From CAYNWH01 sp964400885 (GTDB taxonomy: Bacteria > Patescibacteriota > Patescibacteriia > CAIXNZ01), in NCBI GenBank assembly GCA_964400885.1, contig CAYNWH010000017.1, positions 1 to 21,905 of the forward strand: DNA of 21,905 nucleotides. The letters run 5' to 3'. This document shows positions 6,809 to 12,724 of the stretch, piece by piece; within the stretch, counting starts at the first letter, position 1, and every line of letters begins with the position of its first letter. The position numbers and the translations under genes were made by a program. The notes below the pieces were generated by a model. It was given only the letters and a program-made list of their open reading frames with translations. It did no database searches and was not told the DNA's origin.

Positions 6809-7150
6809 AGAAAGTACAATATTTAGAAGTCCTTTTAAACCAATTTCAGGGAAATTTTGCTAAAATTAGACTTCTTTAGCTAAATCTCTCTGCCTTTTAC
6901 TATTTTTTACATGGGTAACCTGGGGTGCCCACGAAAACAAAAACAAAAGAAAAATGGTTAATTAGCTTAGGCCATGCGCCTTAAAAATGGTAGAAGGCTT
7001 CACTTCACATCGCTTCAGGGGAGTGTATACAAAGACTCCATTTTAATTTTAACATGTCGCTGTAAGGGCGAGTGCTAAAAAAATGGGATCTTCGAAAGGG
7101 TCCACAGCCACTTTAATAAATATAATAGGGCTATGTCGGACCCTTTTTCA
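6809..7150 (+). ncRNA. Orphan structured RNA candidate of about 340 nt
   Basis: A near-consensus promoter and a strong terminator bracket this stretch, which contains no credible protein gene. Visible pairings include AGAAGTC (6825-6831) with GACTTCT (6869-6875), AATTTC (6842-6847) with GAAATT (6851-6856), AGGC (6969-6972) with GCCT (6978-6981), GGAGT (7020-7024) with ACTCC (7035-7039), and TCGC (7057-7060) with GCGA (7068-7071). GCTAAA (6859-6864) could also pair with TTTAGC (6875-6880), giving a pseudoknot or switch. An A-rich, U-free stretch lies at 6931-6955. I searched by eye for RNase P RNA, tmRNA, SRP RNA and T-box landmarks and found none. The unit has its own promoter and so does its right-hand neighbour, which argues against a simple mRNA leader. 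Function unknown. Confidence 0.65.
7095..7150 (+). terminator. Terminator of the orphan RNA unit
   Basis: AAAGGGTCC (7095-7103) pairs with GGACCCTTT (7138-7146). ACA/TGT and GCC/GGC inner stems extend it around an AT-rich loop, and the T tract runs 7144-7148. Confidence 0.85.
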
Positions 7151-7192
7151 TTTGTTAAAATTTACGTTTTACTGTCATTGGCTTGATTTAGC

Positions 7193-7221
7193 TTGACAAG
7201 GAGTCTTGATTATTTTAATAT
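7193..7221 (+). promoter_or_regulatory. Promoter of the zinc-finger protein/lspA operon
   Basis: TTGACA (7193-7198), a 17-nt spacer and TAATAT (7216-7221); predicted start near 7228 with a leader of about 64 nt. A second -10-like TATAAT lies at 7254-7259 but has no clear -35. Confidence 0.7.
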
Positions 7222-7291
7222 ATAGTTTATAATAATTAAAAGCCAATTGATTATATAATGCGGGTTAAAAAATAGCTTTAATTAAAAATAT

Positions 7292-7660
7292 ATGAACCAA
7301 ACAACTCTAGAAAAGATAAAAAAGGATTTATTAAACAGAAAAGAGCAAATCGAAAATGATTTGGCATCTTTTGCCAAAAAAGATAAATTTGTCAAGGATA
7401 ATTATCGTTCTGAATTTCCTGATTATGGCGATAAAGAAGATGAAAATGCTGGTGAAATTGCTCAGTATACTGATAACCTTTCTATTGAATATTCATTAGA
7501 AAAAACTTTAAGAGATATTAATAAAGCTTTAGACAGAATTGCCAAGGGTACTTATGGCAAATGTAATTATTGTGGCAAAGAAATTTCTGATGAGCGTCTT
7601 TTAGCCAGGCCTGTTTCTTCTGCCTGTGTTGAATGTAAAGAAAAATTAACTAGCCAATAA
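7292..7660 (+). CDS. DksA/TraR-family C4 zinc-finger protein
   Basis: The 122-aa product has the DksA/TraR plan: an N-terminal coiled coil (about 5-35), an acidic middle (FPDYGDKEDENAGEIAQYTDN, 42-62), a second helix, and a C-terminal zinc finger with Cys91, Cys94, Cys112 and Cys115 (CNYCGK...ACVECK). Members bind in the RNA polymerase secondary channel and modulate initiation, often with ppGpp. The canonical DxxDxA tip is not exact here; DKEDENA at 47-53 is the nearest. It overlaps lspA by one base (TAATG), so the two are coupled. There is no SD. TraR-like, YteA-like and DksA subgroups cannot be separated by eye. Confidence 0.88.
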   Translation: MNQTTLEKIKKDLLNRKEQIENDLASFAKKDKFVKDNYRSEFPDYGDKEDENAGEIAQYTDNLSIEYSLEKTLRDINKALDRIAKGTYGKCNYCGKEISDERLLARPVSSACVECKEKLTSQ

Positions 7661-8115
7661 TGAACTGGAAATGCTTCCGGAATAAATTTATTTTAATCAT
7701 TGGTTTTAGCTTTTTGCTTTTTTTTGTAGAAAGTTTAATCAAATATGTTTTTCTAAATAAAATCCCTCATGAAGGATTTTATTTGTTGTTTGGTCTGATC
7801 CAAATTAATTTATTTACTAATACGAATATTGCCTTTGGTTTGCCCTTGCCACAGTTTTTGATTATTATTTTGGTGATTGTTATTTTGATTTTATTAGGTT
7901 ATCTATGGTGGCTGACTTTATGGCAGCAAAACTGGCTGCAGCTTTTGGCTGTTTCTCTGATTATCTTAGGTGCTTTAAGCAATTTGCTTGACCGATTGAT
8001 TTTCGGCTATGTGATAGATTATATAAATCTTTTTTTCTGGCCGATTTTTAACTTGGCAGATGCGATGATTATTGTCGGTATAGGACTTTTCTTTATAGAA
8101 GAAATTAAGAAATAA
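7660..8115 (+). CDS. lspA: Lipoprotein signal peptidase II
   Basis: LspA is the membrane aspartyl protease that removes signal peptides from prolipoproteins after diacylglyceryl modification. The 151-aa product has four hydrophobic segments, the conserved NTNIAFG near 54-60, LSNLLDRL near 106-113, and the two catalytic Asp in VIDY (Asp120) and NLAD (Asp134). The helix-1 acidic position reads Glu24 (VESLIKY) rather than the common Asp. The start codon shares one base with the stop of the zinc-finger gene. A terminator follows. A substrate is available in the window: the lipoprotein encoded at 3307-3585. Confidence 0.95.
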   Translation: MNWKCFRNKFILIIGFSFLLFFVESLIKYVFLNKIPHEGFYLLFGLIQINLFTNTNIAFGLPLPQFLIIILVIVILILLGYLWWLTLWQQNWLQLLAVSLIILGALSNLLDRLIFGYVIDYINLFFWPIFNLADAMIIVGIGLFFIEEIKK

Positions 8116-8135
8116 AATTAATGGTTCTATTTTAA

Positions 8136-8161
8136 AAAAGACGCAAATTTATGCGTCTTTT
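8136..8161 (+). terminator. lspA terminator
   Basis: AAAAGACGCA (8136-8145) pairs with TGCGTCTTTT (8152-8161) around a 6-nt loop. The T tract is short because its last bases become the -35 box of the next promoter. Confidence 0.8.
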
Positions 8162-8189
8162 GACATTTAGGCTAAGATAAAAGTAAAAT
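8160..8189 (+). promoter_or_regulatory. comM promoter, probably leaderless
   Basis: TTGACA (8160-8165), an 18-nt spacer and TAAAAT (8184-8189). The comM ATG at 8196 is 7 nt after the last base of the -10 box, so the message probably begins at the start codon. The -35 box shares two T with the lspA terminator. Confidence 0.6.
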
Positions 8190-8195
8190 TAAAAC

Positions 8196-9713
8196 ATGCT
8201 TACTAAATTAAATTCAGTTGCCGTCATTGGCTTAAATCCCCAGCTGGTTGAAGTTGAGGTTGATGTTTCTTCTCAAGGAGATCCAAGTAAATTTTTTATT
8301 GTTGGCTTGGGCGATACAGCTGTGCAAGAAGCTAAAGAAAGAATTCGCTTAGCCATAAAAAATTCGGGATTTCCTTATCCTTGGGATAAAAAGAAAGTTA
8401 TTAATTTAGCGCCGGCTGATTTGAAAAAAGAAGGACCGGCTTATGATCTGGCCATGGCTGTCGGAGTTTTAATAAATGAGTTAGGGCTGTTTTTGGATTT
8501 AAAAGACAGCTTATTTATTGGCGAACTTTCTTTGGAAGGCAATTTGCGCTATACTAACGGCATTTTGCCAGCTGTTATCTTTGCTAAAGAAAATAATTTT
8601 AAAAAAATATTTTTACCCTGGATTAATGCGCAGGAAGCCAGGTTAATTGAGGACATTGAAATTTACCCTGCCCGCAATTTAAAAGAAATTGTTGATCATT
8701 TGACCGCTAAAAATTTAATTGAAAATTTTAAAGATAAAGTTAGTATTAATTTAGAATCAGAAGAATTTGAATTTGACATGGCTTATATTCAGGGACAGGA
8801 ACATGTGAAGAGAGCTTTGGAAGTTGCAGTGGCTGGCACCCATAATGTCTTGATGAGCGGACCGCCAGGTTCAGGCAAAACTTTATTAGCCCAAGCTGCG
8901 GCTTCAATCATGCCACAAATGTCCATGCCTGAAATTTTAGAAGTGACTAAAATTTATAGCGTAGCTGGCTTATTGCCTTATAATCAGCCTTTAATTAAAA
9001 AACGGCCTTTTCGTTCGCCTCATCACTCAGCTTCAGCTATTTCTTTGGTTGGCGGCGGCCGAGTTCCTAAGCCAGGCGAAATTAGCTTAGCCCATCGCGG
9101 TATTTTATTTTTAGATGAGTTTCCAGAATTTCCCCGCAAAGTACTGGAAAATTTAAGGCAACCACTGGAAGATGGCGTTGTTTCTATTTCGCGCGTTTCA
9201 GGCACTTTAACTTATCCGGCCCGATTTATTTTAATTGCTGCTCAAAATCCCTGTCCTTGCGGTTTTGCTTCTGACCTGGAAAAACAATGCACTTGTTCGC
9301 CAGCGCAAATTATCAAATATCAGCAAAAAATTTCCGGTCCACTGCTTGATCGTATTGATTTGCATGTTGAAGTCCCGCGTTTAAGTTTTGAAGAATTAAG
9401 CAAAGAAAAAGTAGCTGAAAGTTCAGAGCAAATCAGAGCCAGGGTTGCCAAAGCCCAGCAAATACAGCAAAATAGATTTAAAGGACTAGGCCTTTTATAT
9501 AATAGTGAAATGAAGCCCCAGCAGATTAAAATTTTTTGCCAGATTGATCAAGCTAGCCAGGAATTATTAAAAAATGCTGTTAATCAGTTTCATCTTTCAG
9601 CTCGCGCCTATCATCGGATTTTAAAATTAGCCAGGACCATTGCCGATTTAGAAGCAAATGAAAATATAAAAATTCAGCATTTAGCCGAAGCGTTGCAATA
9701 TCGTTTTAATTAA
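8196..9713 (+). CDS. comM: YifB/ComM-family Mg-chelatase-like AAA+ ATPase
   Basis: ComM is a hexameric helicase that promotes branch migration during natural transformation; the wider YifB family is also common in non-competent bacteria. The 505-aa product is full length. It has the N-terminal ChlI/Lon-like domain (1-170, with FFIVGLGDTAVQEAKERIR), Walker A GPPGSGKT at 222-229, Walker B ILFLDEFPEF near 304-312, a four-Cys segment (CPCGFASDLEKQCTC) typical of the family, and the C-terminal Mg-chelatase domain (ARAYHRILKLARTIADLE). It precedes an unknown gene by 18 nt and probably forms an operon with it. DNA uptake is described in CPR bacteria, but no other competence gene is visible here. Confidence 0.95.
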   Translation: MLTKLNSVAVIGLNPQLVEVEVDVSSQGDPSKFFIVGLGDTAVQEAKERIRLAIKNSGFPYPWDKKKVINLAPADLKKEGPAYDLAMAVGVLINELGLFLDLKDSLFIGELSLEGNLRYTNGILPAVIFAKENNFKKIFLPWINAQEARLIEDIEIYPARNLKEIVDHLTAKNLIENFKDKVSINLESEEFEFDMAYIQGQEHVKRALEVAVAGTHNVLMSGPPGSGKTLLAQAAASIMPQMSMPEILEVTKIYSVAGLLPYNQPLIKKRPFRSPHHSASAISLVGGGRVPKPGEISLAHRGILFLDEFPEFPRKVLENLRQPLEDGVVSISRVSGTLTYPARFILIAAQNPCPCGFASDLEKQCTCSPAQIIKYQQKISGPLLDRIDLHVEVPRLSFEELSKEKVAESSEQIRARVAKAQQIQQNRFKGLGLLYNSEMKPQQIKIFCQIDQASQELLKNAVNQFHLSARAYHRILKLARTIADLEANENIKIQHLAEALQYRFN

Positions 9714-9731
9714 CAAACTTAATTAATATTT

Positions 9732-10682
9732 ATGCCTAAGGGCGAAAAATCAGCGTTTAACAATCAAAATGAGGATGATTTTTCTTTTGAAGATATTTTC
9801 GATTTGTCTGAAGCAGAAAAAACAAAAAGTCCAGAAGAAAAGGAAAAAGAAAAAAAAGATCAATTGGCTAAGGAAGTCGCTTTTCATCTTTATGACGAGC
9901 TTCATGATGCAGAGCAAGGCAAAGATATAGCTGATAATTTAAAAGATTTAATCCCAGGGGGAGAAGGAATTATCAAAAATTTAAAGGCATTAAAAAAAGT
10001 TGATCTAATGCCTGTTTTACAAAAATATTTTAAGGTTAGAGAAGAAGAGGGGCCTGAAGCCTCTAAATTATATTTATTTTTTGATGTTAAAAACCCTGAC
10101 ATTGAAAGCTTAATAATTAGAGTAGAATCTGTTTCTAACTTTTTAAATAAAGATATAATTAGAGATTTGATTGAAAGAGACGAACTAGAACAAAAGTTTA
10201 AAAAAATTGATGATTTTATAAAAAAGACAAAAATCCAGCATGATGAGTCAACTGGTGAAGAAATTGCTTTACCATTTGGCCGGGTTTATCTTTCATATGC
10301 CAATACCTTTGATGAATTGATGGATGAAGATAATATTAGGTATCTGCGAGGACAAAAATTAAGTTCGAGTATTTCAGAAAAAGTTATTGCAGAACGGCTG
10401 GAAAACATTAAAGATAAACTGGCCCAGATTATTGATTGGGAATTGGAATCATTAGATAAACGAGAATTTGAATATGGCCAAATGTCAGAGAATAAAAGGG
10501 AACAATTAAAGAAGACTTTGAAAGATTTTAAGCATTTTGATGTGGCAGAAATATTCAATATAAAAAACTTGGCTTTTATCGGCCAAATTATAGAAAACCG
10601 GATTAGATCTTTTGATCAGCTCGAAGCAGAATATGAAAAACTAAATCGAGAAATCAGTAAGTATTTCCCAACCGCATTTTGA
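9732..10682 (+). CDS. Acidic cytosolic protein of unknown function
   Basis: The 316-aa product has no signal peptide or membrane segment. It opens with a disordered acidic/lysine-rich region (residues 1-45, EDDFSFEDIFDLSEAEK then PEEKEKEKKDQ) and is mostly helical afterwards, with a charged C-terminal half (ENIKDKLAQIIDWELESLDK and RSFDQLEAEYEKLNREISKYF). I recognise no domain. It lies 18 nt after comM without its own SD or clear promoter, so co-transcription is likely; a functional link to ComM is only inference. A terminator follows. Confidence 0.75.
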   Translation: MPKGEKSAFNNQNEDDFSFEDIFDLSEAEKTKSPEEKEKEKKDQLAKEVAFHLYDELHDAEQGKDIADNLKDLIPGGEGIIKNLKALKKVDLMPVLQKYFKVREEEGPEASKLYLFFDVKNPDIESLIIRVESVSNFLNKDIIRDLIERDELEQKFKKIDDFIKKTKIQHDESTGEEIALPFGRVYLSYANTFDELMDEDNIRYLRGQKLSSSISEKVIAERLENIKDKLAQIIDWELESLDKREFEYGQMSENKREQLKKTLKDFKHFDVAEIFNIKNLAFIGQIIENRIRSFDQLEAEYEKLNREISKYFPTAF

Positions 10683-10708
10683 TTATTATTGTTTTCAAAT
10701 ATAACGAA

Positions 10709-10738
10709 AAAAGGCGCCGTATTTCTGCGGTGCCTTTT
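10709..10738. terminator. Terminator between convergent genes
   Basis: AAAAGGCGCCG (10709-10719) pairs with CGGTGCCTTTT (10728-10738) with one G-U pair and an 8-nt loop. It ends the comM operon. The stem overlaps the stop region of the minus-strand gene that ends at 10737. Confidence 0.85.
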
Positions 10739-11030
10739 ATTTCTTGATGTTTTCCTTGAGAATATTCTCAATATTTTCCAGTTCAGATTTGGTAAAGCCG
10801 CTCACCCTGACAGTAATTGTGTCACTGCCGACAATGCCGATACTGGCAGAGCTTTCGGGGTTAGCCAAGAGTGAAAGAAAATATTGCTGTAAAAGTCCTT
10901 TTTCTTGTTCTGAAATTGTTTGGCCCTTTTTTAGGGGCATTCTCAATGTTTGGTTTTCATCATTGCCTCCGGCTAAGAAGTGAAAGTAGGCAATTTTAGA
11001 GAATATCTGATTGACAAGCTCAATATCCAT
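10737..11030 (-). CDS. Small protein of unknown function
   Basis: The 97-aa product is soluble with mixed helix and strand, starting MDIELVNQIFSKIAYFHFLAG. Its C-terminal half has a strand-turn-strand then helix pattern (GSDTITVRVSGFTKSELENIENILKENIKK). I recognise no family. The start is well supported: AAAGGAGGG lies just upstream on the minus strand, with 6 nt (AAATAA) between the SD and ATG 11030. It belongs to the SD-led gene class of this window. It is monocistronic, with a probable promoter at 11063-11090. Confidence 0.75.
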   Translation of the reverse strand: MDIELVNQIFSKIAYFHFLAGGNDENQTLRMPLKKGQTISEQEKGLLQQYFLSLLANPESSASIGIVGSDTITVRVSGFTKSELENIENILKENIKK

Positions 11031-11062
11031 TTATTTCCCTCCTTTTGTTTAATCTATATTTT

Positions 11063-11090
11063 AACTTAACATAGTTTAGAAATTTGTCAA
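11063..11090 (-). promoter_or_regulatory. Promoter of the 97-aa protein gene
   Basis: On the minus strand, TTGACA (11090-11085) and TAAGTT (11068-11063) are separated by 16 nt. The -10 is weak; the -35 is consensus. Confidence 0.45.
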
Positions 11091-11122
11091 GGGCATTCTG
11101 TTTCGAATAATAATTTTAGCTT

Positions 11123-12376
11123 TTATTTGATATAACTTAAAGGATTATAAACTTTACCATTAAATCTGACTTCAAAGTGTAAATGAGAGCCAGTAGAATG
11201 GCCAGTTGAACCTTCTTCGCCTAAAACTTCGCCGCGAGCGACTTTCTGCCCTTGTTTAACATAAATTTTTTGCAAATGGGCGTATGTAGTTGTCTTGCCG
11301 CCGCCATGATCAATAATTACATGATAGCCATAGCCAGTATTTAAATAGGCAACTTTAATTACAACACCATCATCAGCTGCCCAGATTGGATCACCAAAAT
11401 CGCCATCAATATCAAGGCCAGTGTGTCGCCAGCTAAAGTATTGGGAAATGCGCCTAGCAGTAGTTGGCCAAAGCATTTTTGTCGGATCAGATAATGCAGG
11501 CGCTGTAGGCTGGAAAATTTGAGTGATAGAAGCAAGTTTGGTTTGCGGCGGCGATACATAATAAGGCTGGCCTTCTGGTATGATCAAAATTTGTCCGACT
11601 TGCAGATCGCTTTCATCGGCCAGTTTATTAAATTCAATAATTTTTGTTTCATCAGATTGATATTTTTTAGCAATTGCTGCCAAAGTATCGCCTTTTGCCA
11701 CTTTATAACTAATACCACTGGTTGGTAGAATGATTAATTTTTGACCAGGATTAATAATGCTGAACTTATTTAAATTATTTTCCCATAAAATAGTATCAGA
11801 AGTAATGCCAAAATTTTGTGCAATAGAACTAATTGTATCTCCACTTTGCACAATATATTCAATGGATTTATCGCGTTGTTTCTTTGAAGCTTCTATGGAA
11901 GCAAGTTCTGGCTTGACCAAAGCTTCGCCCTCTCCGCTAAAAGATAAGCTTGTTGCTTCCGGGGATGTTTCTTGCGTTGTTAATATCTGCTGAGGAGCAG
12001 AAATCGCAGGAGTCCCAGTGCCTAAATAGCTGGTAACTTTGGGCTGTGAAGTTTCTATTGTTTCTTCGATGTAGTCATCTTCCATATTGCTGCCAGTAGC
12101 CAAAGCATATAAAATACTTTTTTCGCCAAAACCTTCAGCGCGAGTTTCTCTGGTAAAGATATTAGTAAAACTAACACTAACGACTAATATGATAATGACT
12201 AAATGCGGTAAGTATTTATTAATAAATAGATAAAGAGGTCTAATCTTATCTGAAGGAAAAATAGCTTTGCTTGATTTTTTCCCAAGGAGATAGATTTTAT
12301 AAAGGTTAATTACAATCAGTTTATGGAAAAATAAGCCGATAATCTTTAGTGGTTTCCATAAAACACTTTTTAACAA
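11123..12376 (-). CDS. LysM-containing M23 family peptidoglycan endopeptidase
   Basis: The 417-aa product has a basic cytoplasmic N terminus, one transmembrane helix (about 55-72), a Ser/Thr/Glu-rich linker, two LysM peptidoglycan-binding repeats (about 173-217 and 224-267, with QSGDTISSIAQNFGI and AKGDTLAAIAKKYQ) and a C-terminal M23 domain (about 305-417). The zinc ligands and catalytic residues are in place: His318 and Asp322 (HTGLD), His367 (YAHL), and His398/His400 (HLHFE). It should cleave peptide cross-links in the wall during growth or division. The start used is TTG 12376; no SD is visible, and the frame extends a few codons further to an in-frame stop, so the first residues are uncertain. 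A good promoter lies about 180 nt upstream. Confidence 0.92.
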   Translation of the reverse strand: MLKSVLWKPLKIIGLFFHKLIVINLYKIYLLGKKSSKAIFPSDKIRPLYLFINKYLPHLVIIILVVSVSFTNIFTRETRAEGFGEKSILYALATGSNMEDDYIEETIETSQPKVTSYLGTGTPAISAPQQILTTQETSPEATSLSFSGEGEALVKPELASIEASKKQRDKSIEYIVQSGDTISSIAQNFGITSDTILWENNLNKFSIINPGQKLIILPTSGISYKVAKGDTLAAIAKKYQSDETKIIEFNKLADESDLQVGQILIIPEGQPYYVSPPQTKLASITQIFQPTAPALSDPTKMLWPTTARRISQYFSWRHTGLDIDGDFGDPIWAADDGVVIKVAYLNTGYGYHVIIDHGGGKTTTYAHLQKIYVKQGQKVARGEVLGEEGSTGHSTGSHLHFEVRFNGKVYNPLSYIK

Positions 12377-12561
12377 ATTAAAAAAGGACTTTGTAAATTG
12401 ACTAAAGCCTTTAATAAAGAGAATCAGTACTTTGATAAAAAAATATTTGATTCGTTGACTAATATATTTGACCCTTTTTCATTTTGCCAGGCAATTTTAG
12501 CTAAACTGAGGTTTTTTTATTGCTAAAAATACCTTAAAAACAAAATGAAATTACACGTTTT

Positions 12562-12590
12562 AGTATAACAATGCCCAGAATATATGTCAA
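12562..12590 (-). promoter_or_regulatory. Promoter of the M23 peptidase gene
   Basis: On the minus strand, TTGACA (12590-12585) and TATACT (12567-12562) are separated by 17 nt. Predicted start near 12555. Confidence 0.7.
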
Positions 12591-12610
12591 GGTTATATTT
12601 TTCGATTTTA

Positions 12611-12639
12611 TTGACAGACAAAATCAGGCAAGCTAAAAT
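12611..12639 (+). promoter_or_regulatory. hppA promoter
   Basis: TTGACA (12611-12616), a 17-nt spacer and TAAAAT (12634-12639); predicted start near 12646 with a leader of about 79 nt. A TATAAT at 12717-12722 is too near the ATG and has no good -35. Confidence 0.7.
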
Positions 12640-12652
12640 GAAATAGTAATCA

Positions 12653-12680
12653 AAATGAGCATAAAATTTTATGCTCATTT
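12653..12680. promoter_or_regulatory. 28-bp perfect palindrome at the 5' end of the hppA transcript
   Basis: The 14-nt half AAATGAGCATAAAA (12653-12666) is followed by its exact complement. It begins about 7 nt after the predicted transcription start. It may act as a protein-binding operator in DNA or as a 5' hairpin in RNA. A T-rich stretch further on (12692-12700) makes attenuation possible but not compelling. Confidence 0.6.
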
Positions 12681-12724
12681 GGTCTTTAATTATATTTTTT
12701 TAACTAATTTAATAGTTATAATTT

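Larger units (their letters stand above)
12377..12724. other. Gene-free divergent control region
   Basis: No credible gene is present. The region holds back-to-back promoters with -35 boxes 20 bp apart, a 28-bp perfect palindrome near the hppA side and a 180-nt leader for the M23 gene. The leader is AT-rich and contains TCAAATAT-type repeats with no clear function. Confidence 0.6.

Noticed and set aside
6911..6961. 16-codon ORF (MGNLGCPRKQKQKKNG) inside the orphan RNA
   Set aside because: It has no SD and a low-complexity lysine/glutamine tail; it is explained as well by the A-rich linker. A leader peptide cannot be fully excluded.
6809..7150. Identity as tmRNA, RNase P RNA or SRP RNA
   Set aside because: No tRNA-like ends or tag frame, no GAGGAAAGTCC or ACAGAA elements, and no GGAAG-type SRP apical motif were found by eye.
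7139..12484. 15-mer GACCCTTTTTCATTT shared by 7139-7153 and 12470-12484
   Set aside because: Flanking bases differ, and a match of this length is plausible by chance in AT-rich DNA.
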